DNA of 41,467 nt. Source: Pseudomonas ceruminis (GTDB lineage: Bacteria; Pseudomonadota; Gammaproteobacteria; Pseudomonadales; Pseudomonadaceae). Below, in pieces: positions 23,771 through 31,079 of the stretch. Under the pieces are notes generated by a model, which saw only the letters and a program-made list of their open reading frames with translations, searched no databases and was not told the DNA's origin. Within the stretch, counting starts at the first letter, position 1, and every line of letters starts with the position of its first letter. Position numbers and translations under genes: made by a program. Location: positions 1 to 41,467 of the forward strand of contig NZ_BQHW01000038.1 in assembly GCF_021602025.1 (NCBI RefSeq), in the 5' to 3' direction.

Positions 23771-25009
23771 ATGCGTCTGTTTCACACCTCCGACTGGCAC
23801 CTTGGCCAAAGCCTGCACGGCCAGGAACGCGACTTCGAACACGCCTGCTTCCTCCACTGGCTGCTCGGCCAACTGCACCTGCGCCAGCCCGACGCACTGC
23901 TGATCGCCGGCGATATCTTTGACACGGTCAACCCTCCGGTCAAAGCCCAGGAGCGGCTCTACGACTTCATCGTCCAAGCCCACGAGCAACAGCCGAAGCT
24001 GGACATCGTGATGATCGCCGGCAACCACGACTCGGGCTCGCGCATCGAACTGCCCGCAGCGCTCATGCGCCGTCTGCGCACACACGCACTGGGCCGGGTG
24101 CACTGGCTCGATGAGGGCCAACTGGATGCCGAACGCCTGTTGATCCCGCTGACCAATGGCCGCGGCAAGGTCGCTGCCTGGTGTCTGGCCCTGCCCTTCC
24201 TGCGCCCGGCCGAAGTCACCGGCCCGCAACTGGGCGACGACTACCTGCAAGGCATTACCCAGGTACATCAGCAACTGATTGCCGCTGCGCAGAAAAAGCG
24301 CAAGAAAGACCAGGCCCTGATTGCCATCAGCCACGCGCACATGGCCGGTGGTGCGGTGTCCGAGGACTCCGAGCGCAGCCTGATCATCGGCAACGCCCAG
24401 GCGCTGCCGGCCAAGCTGTTCGACAAAGGCATCAGCTACGTGGCCCTGGGCCATTTGCACAAGCCGCAAAAGGTCAACCGCGAAAACCGCATCCGCTACA
24501 GCGGCTCGCCGATCCCGTTGTCGTTCGCCGAAATCAACTACCCGCACCAGGTGCTGGAAGTCGAGTTGAACGGCAGCGAACTGGTCAGCGTCGAACCACG
24601 CCCAGTCCCCCGCGCTGTTGCGCTGCAGCGCATCGGCCCGGCGCCGCTGGGCGAGCTGCTCGAGCAACTGGCGGAGCTGCCTGTGATCGACCTGCTCGAA
24701 GACCCCAACCGCCAGCCTTGGCTTGAGGTGCGCGTGCGCCTGGATGAGCCGCAACCCGACCTGCGCCAGCAGATCGAGGGCGCCCTGCACGGCAAGGCGG
24801 TGCGGCTGATCCGCATCAGCGCTGAATACGCCGGCCGAAGCAGCGAGGAGGATGACGAGCTAGCGTTCGTCGAGCTGGCCCAGCTGACCCCACAGGACTT
24901 GTTCAGCCGCGCTTGGGAACAGGCCTATGGCAACCCCGCCGACGAGCAGGCCCTGGCTGACTTCGCCTTGCTGTTGCAGGACGTCCAGCTCGAGGAGGTG
25001 CAGCCATGA
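23771..25009 (+). CDS. sbcD: DNA double-strand break repair exonuclease subunit SbcD
   Basis: 412 residues from the ATG at 23771. The open frame extends 36 codons upstream but only MRLFHTSDWHLGQ begins like the family. The ribosome site before it is weak. It is the Mre11-type manganese nuclease of the SbcCD complex, which cleaves DNA hairpins and protein-blocked ends. Phosphoesterase motifs in order are SDWHLG (residues 7-12), LLIAGDIFD, IAGNHDSGSR, ISHAHMAGG and ALGHLHKPQ, all intact, followed by the C-terminal capping/SbcC-binding region. It overlaps sbcC by 4 nt (ATGA), so the two subunits are translated together. Confidence 0.97.
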   Translation: MRLFHTSDWHLGQSLHGQERDFEHACFLHWLLGQLHLRQPDALLIAGDIFDTVNPPVKAQERLYDFIVQAHEQQPKLDIVMIAGNHDSGSRIELPAALMRRLRTHALGRVHWLDEGQLDAERLLIPLTNGRGKVAAWCLALPFLRPAEVTGPQLGDDYLQGITQVHQQLIAAAQKKRKKDQALIAISHAHMAGGAVSEDSERSLIIGNAQALPAKLFDKGISYVALGHLHKPQKVNRENRIRYSGSPIPLSFAEINYPHQVLEVELNGSELVSVEPRPVPRAVALQRIGPAPLGELLEQLAELPVIDLLEDPNRQPWLEVRVRLDEPQPDLRQQIEGALHGKAVRLIRISAEYAGRSSEEDDELAFVELAQLTPQDLFSRAWEQAYGNPADEQALADFALLLQDVQLEEVQP

Positions 25010-28000
25010 AGATTCTTGCCATTCGCCTGAAGAACCTGGCATCGCTGGCCGGCCCGATCGACATCGACTTCACCGCCGAGCCCCTGGCCAGTGCTGGCCT
25101 GTTCGCCATCACCGGGCCGACCGGCGCCGGCAAAAGCACCTTGCTCGATGCCCTGTGCCTGGCCCTGTTCGGCACCGTACCGCGGCTCAACGCTATTGGC
25201 CGTGAAGCCAAGGTACCGGACGCCGACGGCGAAATTCCCACTTCCGACCCACGCAACCTGTTGCGCCGGGGCACCGGCAGTGGCTTTGCCGAGGTCGACT
25301 TCATCGGCATCGACGGGCACCGCTACCGGGCGCGCTGGGAGGCCAACCGCGCCCGCGACAAGGCCAACGGCAAATTGCAGCACAGCCGCCAGAGCCTGTA
25401 CGACCTGGACAGCGAACAGCTACTGGGCAGCGGCAAGAACGAGTACAAGCAACTGGTCGAGGCACGCCTGGGCTTGAACTTCGAGCAGTTCACCCGCGCG
25501 GTGATGCTGGCCCAGAGCGAGTTCAGCGCGTTTCTCAAGGCCGACGACAGAGAGCGCAGCGAGCTGCTGGAAAAGCTCACTAACACGGCCATCTACACAC
25601 GCCTCGGCCAACGCGCCTTCAGCAAGGCCCGCGAAACCGGCGACGCGCACAATGCCCTGAAAGAGCGCGCCAGCCACCTGTTGCCGATGGCCACCGAAGC
25701 CCGTGCCGCACTCGACCAACAGTTGGAGCAGGCGCAGCAGCAGTTGAAGGCCGATCAGGCCGCTGAGCGCCACCTGGAGCTGCAACGCAACTGGCTCAAT
25801 GAGCAGCACCAGTTGCAAACCCAGCACGTCGAGGCCAGTGATGCGCTGCAAGCAGCCGAACTGGCCTGGCAACAGCTGGCCGAACAGCGCCTCGACCTGC
25901 AACGCCTGGAGCGCCTGGCGCCACAGCGCCACCAATTCCATCGCCAGCAGATGTTGAGCGCGCAGCGCGCACCGCTGGCGGCGCACATCGCCGAGCAGCA
26001 ACGCCAGCAAACCGAATTGCAGGCTCGCACCAGCGAACTGGAACAGGCGCTGGCCGCCGCTCGCCAGGCACTGGTCGACGCCCAGACCCAACACAGCGCA
26101 AACGCCCCCCGCCTGCGCCAGGCCTTTGCCGGCCAGGACAGCCTGGCACGCCTGGACGCAGAACTGGCGACCCAACGTACGGCCAGCCAGCAAGCGGACC
26201 AGGACGTCGCCGAGGGCCAGCAGCAACTGCAGCAATTGGATGAGCACCAGCAACGCAGCCAACAACAACTGGCACAGATCGATACTGCCCTGGAGCAGAG
26301 CCAACACCTGGCTGGCCTGGCCAGCGCCTGGCAGGCCTATCTGCCCCAATTGAAGCAAGTGATGCTGATCGGCGGGCGCCTGGCCAAGGGGCGTGACGAG
26401 CTGCCGGGCCTGCAAGCCCGGGCCAGCCAGGCCAATGCCCAGTGGCAGGCCGAGCGCGACGCTTTCGAACTGCTGTTCCACGAGGCCAAGGCCGAACCAC
26501 ACGCGCTGGCCGAACAAATCGACCTGCTCGGCGGCATGCTGCAGGACAATCGCAAACAGCAGCGTGCCGTCGAAGAACTGTCGCGTCTGCATGGGCGTGA
26601 ACTGGAACTGCGCCAACAGCTCGATGCCGTGCATGAGCGGCAACAGCAGGCCCTGCAGCAACGCCAACACCTGATTGGCGAAGGGACCGCGGCCAAGGCC
26701 GAGCTGGAAGCGGCCGAGCAGGCGCTCAACATCACCCGCCAGTTGCTCGAACGCCAGCGCCTGGCGCGCAACACCAGTGTCGAGGAACTGCGCGGCCAAC
26801 TGCGTCAGGGCGAACCCTGCCCGGTCTGCGGCAGCGCCGAACACCCGTTCCACCAACCCGAAGCACTGTTGCAGAGCCTGGGCCGCCACGACCAGGCTGA
26901 AGAGCAAGCGGCCCAGAAGCAGGTCGAAGACCTCAATGGCAAGCTGGTGGAATTGCGCACCCGGCTGGGTGTGGTCAATGCCCAGCTCAAGGAGCTCCAG
27001 CAGCAACAGGTACAACTGGGCGAGCAGTTGCAACCGCTGGTGGCGCAGGTGCAGGCACACAGCCTCTGGCCGGCACTGGCGCCGCAGGACGACAAGGCCC
27101 GCAGCGCCTGGCTCGACGGCCAGCTGCGGCGCCTGGACGGCGAGATCAGCCAGGACGAGAAACGCCAGAGTGCCCTGCTCGCCCTGCAAAAGGATGCAGC
27201 CCGCCTGAACCAGCAGTTGCAGGCGGCGCAGCAGGCCCAGCAGCAAGCCCAGCACCACCTGGACCAGCAGCATCAAGCCCTGGCCAACGATGAGCAGCAG
27301 TTGCAACAAGGGCTGAACGACCTGGCCGGGGTAATGCCCGAGGACGTGCTCAAGGCCCTGAGCGACGACCCGGCCAATGCCTTCCTCGCCCTCGACCAGC
27401 AGATCGCCCTGCGCTTGCAACAGCTGGAGCAACGCAAGGACGAGCAGGAAGAACAACAAGCACGCCAAGTACAGTTGGACAAGCTGCGCGACCAACAACA
27501 GGCGCGCCTGCTCAATCAGCAGCAATTGCAGCAAAAACTCGGTGCATTGGCTGAGCAGCGTCAGCAAGCCCTGACGTCGCTCGGCGAGCTGCTCGGCGAA
27601 CATGCCAGCGCCGAAGCCTGGCAACAATACAGTGATGCCCAGCTGGAACAGGCTCGGGCGCTCGACGTCGATACCGCCCAACGCCTGCAGGACCTGCGAA
27701 CCCAGGGCGTGCAGTTGGCCAGTGAGCTCAAGGCCAACACGCAGCAGCAACAGGCGCTGGACACTGAATGCCAACAGCTGCAAGGTGACATCGCCCGGTG
27801 GCGTGCCGAGCACCCGGAACTGGACGACGCCGGCCTCGATCGGCTGCTGGCCATGGACGATGCTCAACTGAGCGGGTTGCGTCAACGCTTGCAAACTGCC
27901 GAAAAAGCCATCGAACAAACCCGCGTAGTGCTTCAGGAACGTGAGCAGCGCCTCGCTCAGCACACCGCCAGCATGACCGTGCACGCCTCAGCCGAAGACT

Positions 28001-28650
28001 TGGAACACGCCCTCGGCGAACTGCAAGAGCGCCTGGCCAGCCATGAGCAGCACTGCGCCGAACTGCGTGCCCAGCAGGCCGACGACCAGCGCCGGCAGCA
28101 GGCCCACCAGAGCCTGGCGGCGGAAATCGAGCAGGCGCACCAACAGTGGCAGCGCTGGGCGCGGCTCAGCGCGCTGATCGGTTCGGCCTCGGGTGACGTG
28201 TTCCGCAAGATCGCCCAGGGCTACAACCTCGACCTGTTGTTGCACCACGCCAACGCCCAACTGCGCCAGCTGGCGCGCCGCTACCGCCTCAAGCGCGGCG
28301 GCAGCGCACTGGGCCTGTTGGTGATGGACACCGAAATGGGCGATGAACTGCGCTCGGTGCACTCGCTGTCCGGCGGCGAAACCTTCCTGGTTTCGCTGGC
28401 CCTGGCCCTGGGCCTGGCATCGATGGCCTCGAGCACCTTGCGCATCGAGTCGCTGTTCATTGACGAAGGCTTCGGCAGCCTCGACCCTGAATCGCTGCAA
28501 CTGGCCATGGACGCCCTCGATGGCCTGCAGGCACAAGGCCGCAAGGTCGCGGTGATTTCCCACGTGCAGGAGATGCACGAGCGCATCCCGGTACAGATCC
28601 AGGTACGTCGCCAGGGCAATGGGCTGAGTGATGTAGAGGTGTGCGGGTGA
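25006..28650 (+). CDS. sbcC: SbcC, SMC-like ATPase subunit of the SbcCD nuclease
   Basis: 1214 residues. Walker A GPTGAGKST at 37-45; ABC signature LSGGE at 1121-1125; Walker B SLFIDEGFG with Asp1153 and Glu1154. Between the ATPase halves run two long coiled-coil arms (about 180-590 and 630-1040), very rich in Gln, Ala, Leu and Arg. They are joined by the Rad50-type zinc hook CPVCG at 605-609, where two chains dimerise through a shared Zn. ATP binding opens and closes the SbcD nuclease on DNA ends. The coil's Gln codons make the DNA look repetitive (many CAGCAG/CAACAG runs), but this is protein composition and not a separate repeat. It is coupled to sbcD upstream and to the GST gene downstream. 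Confidence 0.97.
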   Translation: MKILAIRLKNLASLAGPIDIDFTAEPLASAGLFAITGPTGAGKSTLLDALCLALFGTVPRLNAIGREAKVPDADGEIPTSDPRNLLRRGTGSGFAEVDFIGIDGHRYRARWEANRARDKANGKLQHSRQSLYDLDSEQLLGSGKNEYKQLVEARLGLNFEQFTRAVMLAQSEFSAFLKADDRERSELLEKLTNTAIYTRLGQRAFSKARETGDAHNALKERASHLLPMATEARAALDQQLEQAQQQLKADQAAERHLELQRNWLNEQHQLQTQHVEASDALQAAELAWQQLAEQRLDLQRLERLAPQRHQFHRQQMLSAQRAPLAAHIAEQQRQQTELQARTSELEQALAAARQALVDAQTQHSANAPRLRQAFAGQDSLARLDAELATQRTASQQADQDVAEGQQQLQQLDEHQQRSQQQLAQIDTALEQSQHLAGLASAWQAYLPQLKQVMLIGGRLAKGRDELPGLQARASQANAQWQAERDAFELLFHEAKAEPHALAEQIDLLGGMLQDNRKQQRAVEELSRLHGRELELRQQLDAVHERQQQALQQRQHLIGEGTAAKAELEAAEQALNITRQLLERQRLARNTSVEELRGQLRQGEPCPVCGSAEHPFHQPEALLQSLGRHDQAEEQAAQKQVEDLNGKLVELRTRLGVVNAQLKELQQQQVQLGEQLQPLVAQVQAHSLWPALAPQDDKARSAWLDGQLRRLDGEISQDEKRQSALLALQKDAARLNQQLQAAQQAQQQAQHHLDQQHQALANDEQQLQQGLNDLAGVMPEDVLKALSDDPANAFLALDQQIALRLQQLEQRKDEQEEQQARQVQLDKLRDQQQARLLNQQQLQQKLGALAEQRQQALTSLGELLGEHASAEAWQQYSDAQLEQARALDVDTAQRLQDLRTQGVQLASELKANTQQQQALDTECQQLQGDIARWRAEHPELDDAGLDRLLAMDDAQLSGLRQRLQTAEKAIEQTRVVLQEREQRLAQHTASMTVHASAEDLEHALGELQERLASHEQHCAELRAQQADDQRRQQAHQSLAAEIEQAHQQWQRWARLSALIGSASGDVFRKIAQGYNLDLLLHHANAQLRQLARRYRLKRGGSALGLLVMDTEMGDELRSVHSLSGGETFLVSLALALGLASMASSTLRIESLFIDEGFGSLDPESLQLAMDALDGLQAQGRKVAVISHVQEMHERIPVQIQVRRQGNGLSDVEVCG

Positions 28651-29240
28651 TCCTCTACTCGTTCCGCCGTTGCCCCTGGGCCATGCGCGCACGCCTGGCC
28701 CTGCGCTATGCCGGGTGTGAGGTGCAGGTGCGCGAAGTGGCGATGAAGAACAAGCCGGCCGAGTTGCTGGCGGTGTCGCCCAAGGGCACGGTCCCGGTGC
28801 TCGACACCGGTGGCCGGGTGCTGGAGGAAAGCCTGGATATCATGCGCTGGGCCCTGGAACAGCACGACCCGCAGGACTGGCGCCTGCAAGCGGACCCTGC
28901 AGCGGCACAGCAGGCCGAGGCGCTGATTGCGCGCAATGACACTGAGTTCAAGACTCAGGTGAACCTGTACAAGTATGCCGAGCGTTACCCCGAGCACCCA
29001 CGCACGCATTACCGCCAGCAGGCCGAAACATGGCTGGCGGCGCTTGAACGCTTGCTCGAAGGCCGGCCCTACCTGCTGGCCGATCATCCAAGCCTGGCCG
29101 ACGCTGCCCTGTTGCCCCTGATGCGCCAGTTCGCCGGGGTCGAACCGCAGTGGTTCGCCGAGGCGGCTTATCCGCAAGTGCGGAGCTGGCTGGAGGGGTG
29201 GTTGGCGTCACCACTGTTCAAGGCGGTGATGGCCAAATAG
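28647..29240 (+). CDS. glutathione S-transferase family protein
   Basis: 197 residues from a GTG at 28647, which forms a GTGA overlap with the sbcC stop. AGAGG lies 7 nt before it, whereas another GTG at 28641 is only 1 nt from the same site. The thioredoxin-fold N-terminal domain has the glutaredoxin-like active site FRRCPWAMRARLAL (Cys9) and the cis-proline segment KGTVPVLDTGG, then LEESLDIMRWAL for glutathione contact. The helical C-terminal domain ends in HPSLADAALLPLMRQFAG. A Cys at the active site points to a Cys-type GST (omega/beta-like), more likely thiol transfer or dehydroascorbate reduction than classical conjugation. Coupling to sbcDC suggests shared expression rather than a known shared pathway. 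Confidence 0.9.
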   Translation: MILYSFRRCPWAMRARLALRYAGCEVQVREVAMKNKPAELLAVSPKGTVPVLDTGGRVLEESLDIMRWALEQHDPQDWRLQADPAAAQQAEALIARNDTEFKTQVNLYKYAERYPEHPRTHYRQQAETWLAALERLLEGRPYLLADHPSLADAALLPLMRQFAGVEPQWFAEAAYPQVRSWLEGWLASPLFKAVMAK

Positions 29241-29247
29241 CTATCCA

Positions 29248-29262
29248 CCCGCTCCCACAGGT
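29248..29262. repeat. Truncated REP-like remnant
   Basis: CCCGCTCCCACAGGT just after the GST stop is the conserved tail of the Pseudomonas REP unit (CTGTGGGAGCGGG on the other strand). The palindromic partner is missing. Short and therefore tentative. Confidence 0.3.
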
Positions 29263-29280
29263 TCAGTGCTCAGCGCTGGG

Positions 29281-29460
29281 TCAGTGGCTGTGCTTGCCAC
29301 TCAAGGCCGCGTGGAAATGCGCGCTTTGGCGCAGGTACTGCTCGGTGTAACTGTGGGTGGCGGATGCCTTGCTGCTGGTGTCGGCATGGGCGTGCGTCGG
29401 CAGCACGACCGAAGCGGAAATGGCGGAGGCGGCGATGACCGGGAAGAGATTGAAGTTCAT
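29281..29460 (-). CDS. small secreted His-rich protein, 59 residues
   Basis: An unannotated-looking short gene: 60 codons including the stop, start ATG at 29460 with GAGG about 10 nt upstream. The product opens with a clear signal peptide (MNFNLFPVIAASAISASVVL, then PTHAHA) and a signal peptidase I site after AHA. The mature peptide is about 33 residues and begins DTSSKASATHSYTEQYLRQS. It contains five His after the signal and ends KHSH. The His content suggests metal or pH interaction in the periplasm, but no family is recognised. It is convergent with the GST gene. A two-tier hairpin (29484-29518) lies 24 nt upstream of its start. It stands alone, the next minus-strand gene ending at 29584 well upstream. 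Confidence 0.7.
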   Translation of the reverse strand: MNFNLFPVIAASAISASVVLPTHAHADTSSKASATHSYTEQYLRQSAHFHAALSGKHSH

Positions 29461-29483
29461 GGGGGCTGACCTCGACTGCGGTG

Positions 29484-29518
29484 GTTTGACGGTGGCCCGC
29501 TTGGGCCTTGGGTCAAAC
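29484..29518 (-). promoter_or_regulatory. Nested inverted repeat in the leader of the small secreted gene
   Basis: Outer arms GTTTGAC (29484-29490) and GTCAAAC (29512-29518) are perfect complements enclosing a perfect inner stem GGCCC (29494-29498) / GGGCC (29503-29507) with loop GCTT. It lies just upstream of the ribosome site of the 59-residue gene. It could be a structured 5' leader or, through the GTTTGAC dyad, a protein operator. I cannot decide between these. Confidence 0.45.
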
Positions 29519-29583
29519 TTACGCCGCTGAAGTCAGCCACAGAAATTCATTACGCTGCTAGGGATTATCACGCGTATCGATAT

Positions 29584-30714
29584 TCACTCGATAAACTTCA
29601 AATCCGAAGGCGCCTCCTGAGGCAAGGTCTGCACCGTCTCACCCAGCATGCCAGTGCGCGGATCGCGGCGCATGACCACGATCTGGTTGCTCTTCTGGTT
29701 GGCCACCAGCAGGAAGTTTTCACTTGGGTCCAGGGCAAACTCCCGCGGGTGATCGCCCTCCACCGTGCGACGTTGCAGCAACGCCAGCTGGCCGTCGTCC
29801 TTGCTCACCCTGAACACCACGATCTCATTGGCTGTGCCGCGGTTGCTGACATACAGGAAACGCCCGTCCGCCGACAGGTGCACGCCGCCGGCCGCCCTGG
29901 CCGCCGCCTCCTTGTGCTCGGTCAGTGGCAGGCGCTGGCGCTCGAGCAAGGCATCGTTCTGCACGTCGAACATCACGACTTCTGCGCTCATCTCCAGCGT
30001 CAGGTAGGCATGCTGCCCCTTGGCATCGAACAGCAGGTGACGCGGGCCGCTGCCCGGCGGCAGCTCGACCGATGCCGGGATCGCAGGGGTCAGCGGGCGA
30101 TCGCTGCTGGCACCGTCATAGCGATAGATAAACACCCTGTCGGCCCCCAGGTCGCACGCATACAGGTGGCTGCCATCGGGCGAGAGCACCAGCGAATGCA
30201 CATGGGCGCCCGCCTGGCGCTCGGGGTCGACACCACTGGGCTTGTGCCGCGCCTGTTGCACCACCGCCTTGAGCTTGCCATCCTTGGCCACCGGGACCAC
30301 CACCAGGCTGCCGCCCGGATCGGGGGCGACGGCGTAGTTGGCGACGAACAGGTAGCGTTGGTCGCGGCTGAGGCTGGCGTGGGTGGGTTCGTCGCCACGG
30401 GTGGCCACCTGGTTGAGCGGCGTGATCTCACCTTTGCCGCTGATACTGAAACTGCTGACATGGCCCTGCGGCGTTTCGTTGACCGCAAACAGCTGCCGTT
30501 GGTCAGCCGAAAGCACCAGCCACGACGGGCTGACGCTCTTGACCACCTGCAGCGGCGCGGGGTCGATATGGCCAGTCTTGCTGTCGAAGGCGTAGCGGTA
30601 GATACCCTGGCTGGCGCCATCGGTGTAGCTGCCGACCAGCAGGGTGGCGGCATGGGCGGTCATCGTCAGGCTCATCAGGCTAGCGGTCAGCAGGTTCGTC
30701 CAGATTCGGTTCAT
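29584..30714 (-). CDS. lactonase-family seven-bladed beta-propeller protein, exported (Pgl/YbhE-like)
   Basis: 376 residues from the ATG at 30714. Alternatives at 30723 (ATG) and 30741 (GTG) are in frame; I prefer 30714 because GAAG precedes it and the result is a clean signal peptide, MNRIWTNLLTASLMSLTMTAHA, with cleavage after AHA. The mature protein is the 3-carboxymuconate-cyclase/lactonase propeller: TLLVGSYTDGASQGIYRY at the start, then repeating blades with SPSWLVLSADQRQLFAVNE, THASLSRDQRYLFVANY and HSLVLSPDGSHLYACDLG. The family includes 6-phosphogluconolactonase YbhE, but periplasmic location argues against a pentose-phosphate role, so the substrate is unknown. Its 5' end overlaps the DUF5629-like gene by 35 nt in another frame, suggesting coupled translation. 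Confidence 0.88.
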   Translation of the reverse strand: MNRIWTNLLTASLMSLTMTAHAATLLVGSYTDGASQGIYRYAFDSKTGHIDPAPLQVVKSVSPSWLVLSADQRQLFAVNETPQGHVSSFSISGKGEITPLNQVATRGDEPTHASLSRDQRYLFVANYAVAPDPGGSLVVVPVAKDGKLKAVVQQARHKPSGVDPERQAGAHVHSLVLSPDGSHLYACDLGADRVFIYRYDGASSDRPLTPAIPASVELPPGSGPRHLLFDAKGQHAYLTLEMSAEVVMFDVQNDALLERQRLPLTEHKEAAARAAGGVHLSADGRFLYVSNRGTANEIVVFRVSKDDGQLALLQRRTVEGDHPREFALDPSENFLLVANQKSNQIVVMRRDPRTGMLGETVQTLPQEAPSDLKFIE

Positions 30715-30967
30715 CGTCTTCATCCGGCGCGCGAAAGGCACTCATACAGACTAGTCGATGCTCACCCTGGGCATCGTGCAATTGCCAGTCATCCCCCACC
30801 GCGGTGGCCGCGGCGACCTGGTCGGCGGTGAAGGTCCAACGGCGCAGTTGGCGGCCATCCATGCATTCGACCGTGAGGCCAGTTTCGTCGAAGGTGAAAT
30901 CGAAGGCGTGCAGGCCGTCGATCAACAGCATGTCGCAGGTAGCGAGGGCGGTGGCGAGGGAGGACAT
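30680..30967 (-). CDS. small DUF5629-like protein
   Basis: 95 residues from the ATG at 30967 (MSSLATALATCDMLLIDGLH). Upstream in-frame codons at 30997 and 31042 fall in or before the likely promoter, so the shorter form is preferred although its ribosome site is weak. It has a small beta-rich core with alternating strands (AFDFTFDETGLTVECM, LRRWTFTADQV, EHRLVCMSAF) and a very acidic disordered tail (APDEDDEPNLDEPADR). No export signal, no known motif. It looks like the Pseudomonas-restricted DUF5629 family, an identification from memory of the pattern. It overlaps the start of the lactonase-type gene, so the two probably form one transcript. Confidence 0.72.
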   Translation of the reverse strand: MSSLATALATCDMLLIDGLHAFDFTFDETGLTVECMDGRQLRRWTFTADQVAAATAVGDDWQLHDAQGEHRLVCMSAFRAPDEDDEPNLDEPADR

Positions 30968-30995
30968 GGGGTTACCGGTAAAAAAGTGAACCGGC

Positions 30996-31025
30996 ATTAT
31001 AGCCCTGGGCTGCTTTGCAGCCCAA
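30996..31025 (-). promoter_or_regulatory. Candidate sigma70 promoter of the DUF5629-like/lactonase unit
   Basis: On the minus strand TTGGGC (31020-31025), an 18-nt spacer and a perfect TATAAT (30996-31001). Transcription would begin about 20 nt before the ATG at 30967. The spacer contains most of a 7-bp hairpin GGGCTGC-AAA-GCAGCCC (31007-31023). Confidence 0.45.
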
Positions 31026-31071
31026 TCGCCGGTAGCAACCACTTGCCGGCGATCGGGCCGCAGAGCGGCCC
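31007..31071 (-). terminator. Three tandem hairpins after the MMPL/RND gene
   Basis: Within 72 nt of the MMPL stop the minus strand carries three perfect stems: GGGCCGC/GCGGCCC with a 3-nt loop (31055-31071), ATCGCCGG/CCGGCGAT with a 13-nt loop (31025-31053), and GGGCTGC/GCAGCCC with a 3-nt loop (31007-31023). None has a T-run. They probably protect or end the upstream transcript. The last one lies inside the promoter described at 30996-31025. Confidence 0.5.
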
Positions 31072-31079
31072 CAGCCCCT

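Noticed and set aside
26220-27550. CAGCAG/CAACAG-rich DNA resembling a microsatellite or repeat array
   Set aside because: It is the codon signature of the Gln-rich coiled-coil arms of SbcC; periodicity is three and irregular, with no unit repeat or CRISPR pattern.
25420-27984. 854-codon minus-strand frame opposite sbcC
   Set aside because: Leu/Gln-rich antisense reading of the Gln/Leu-rich coiled coil; not a gene.
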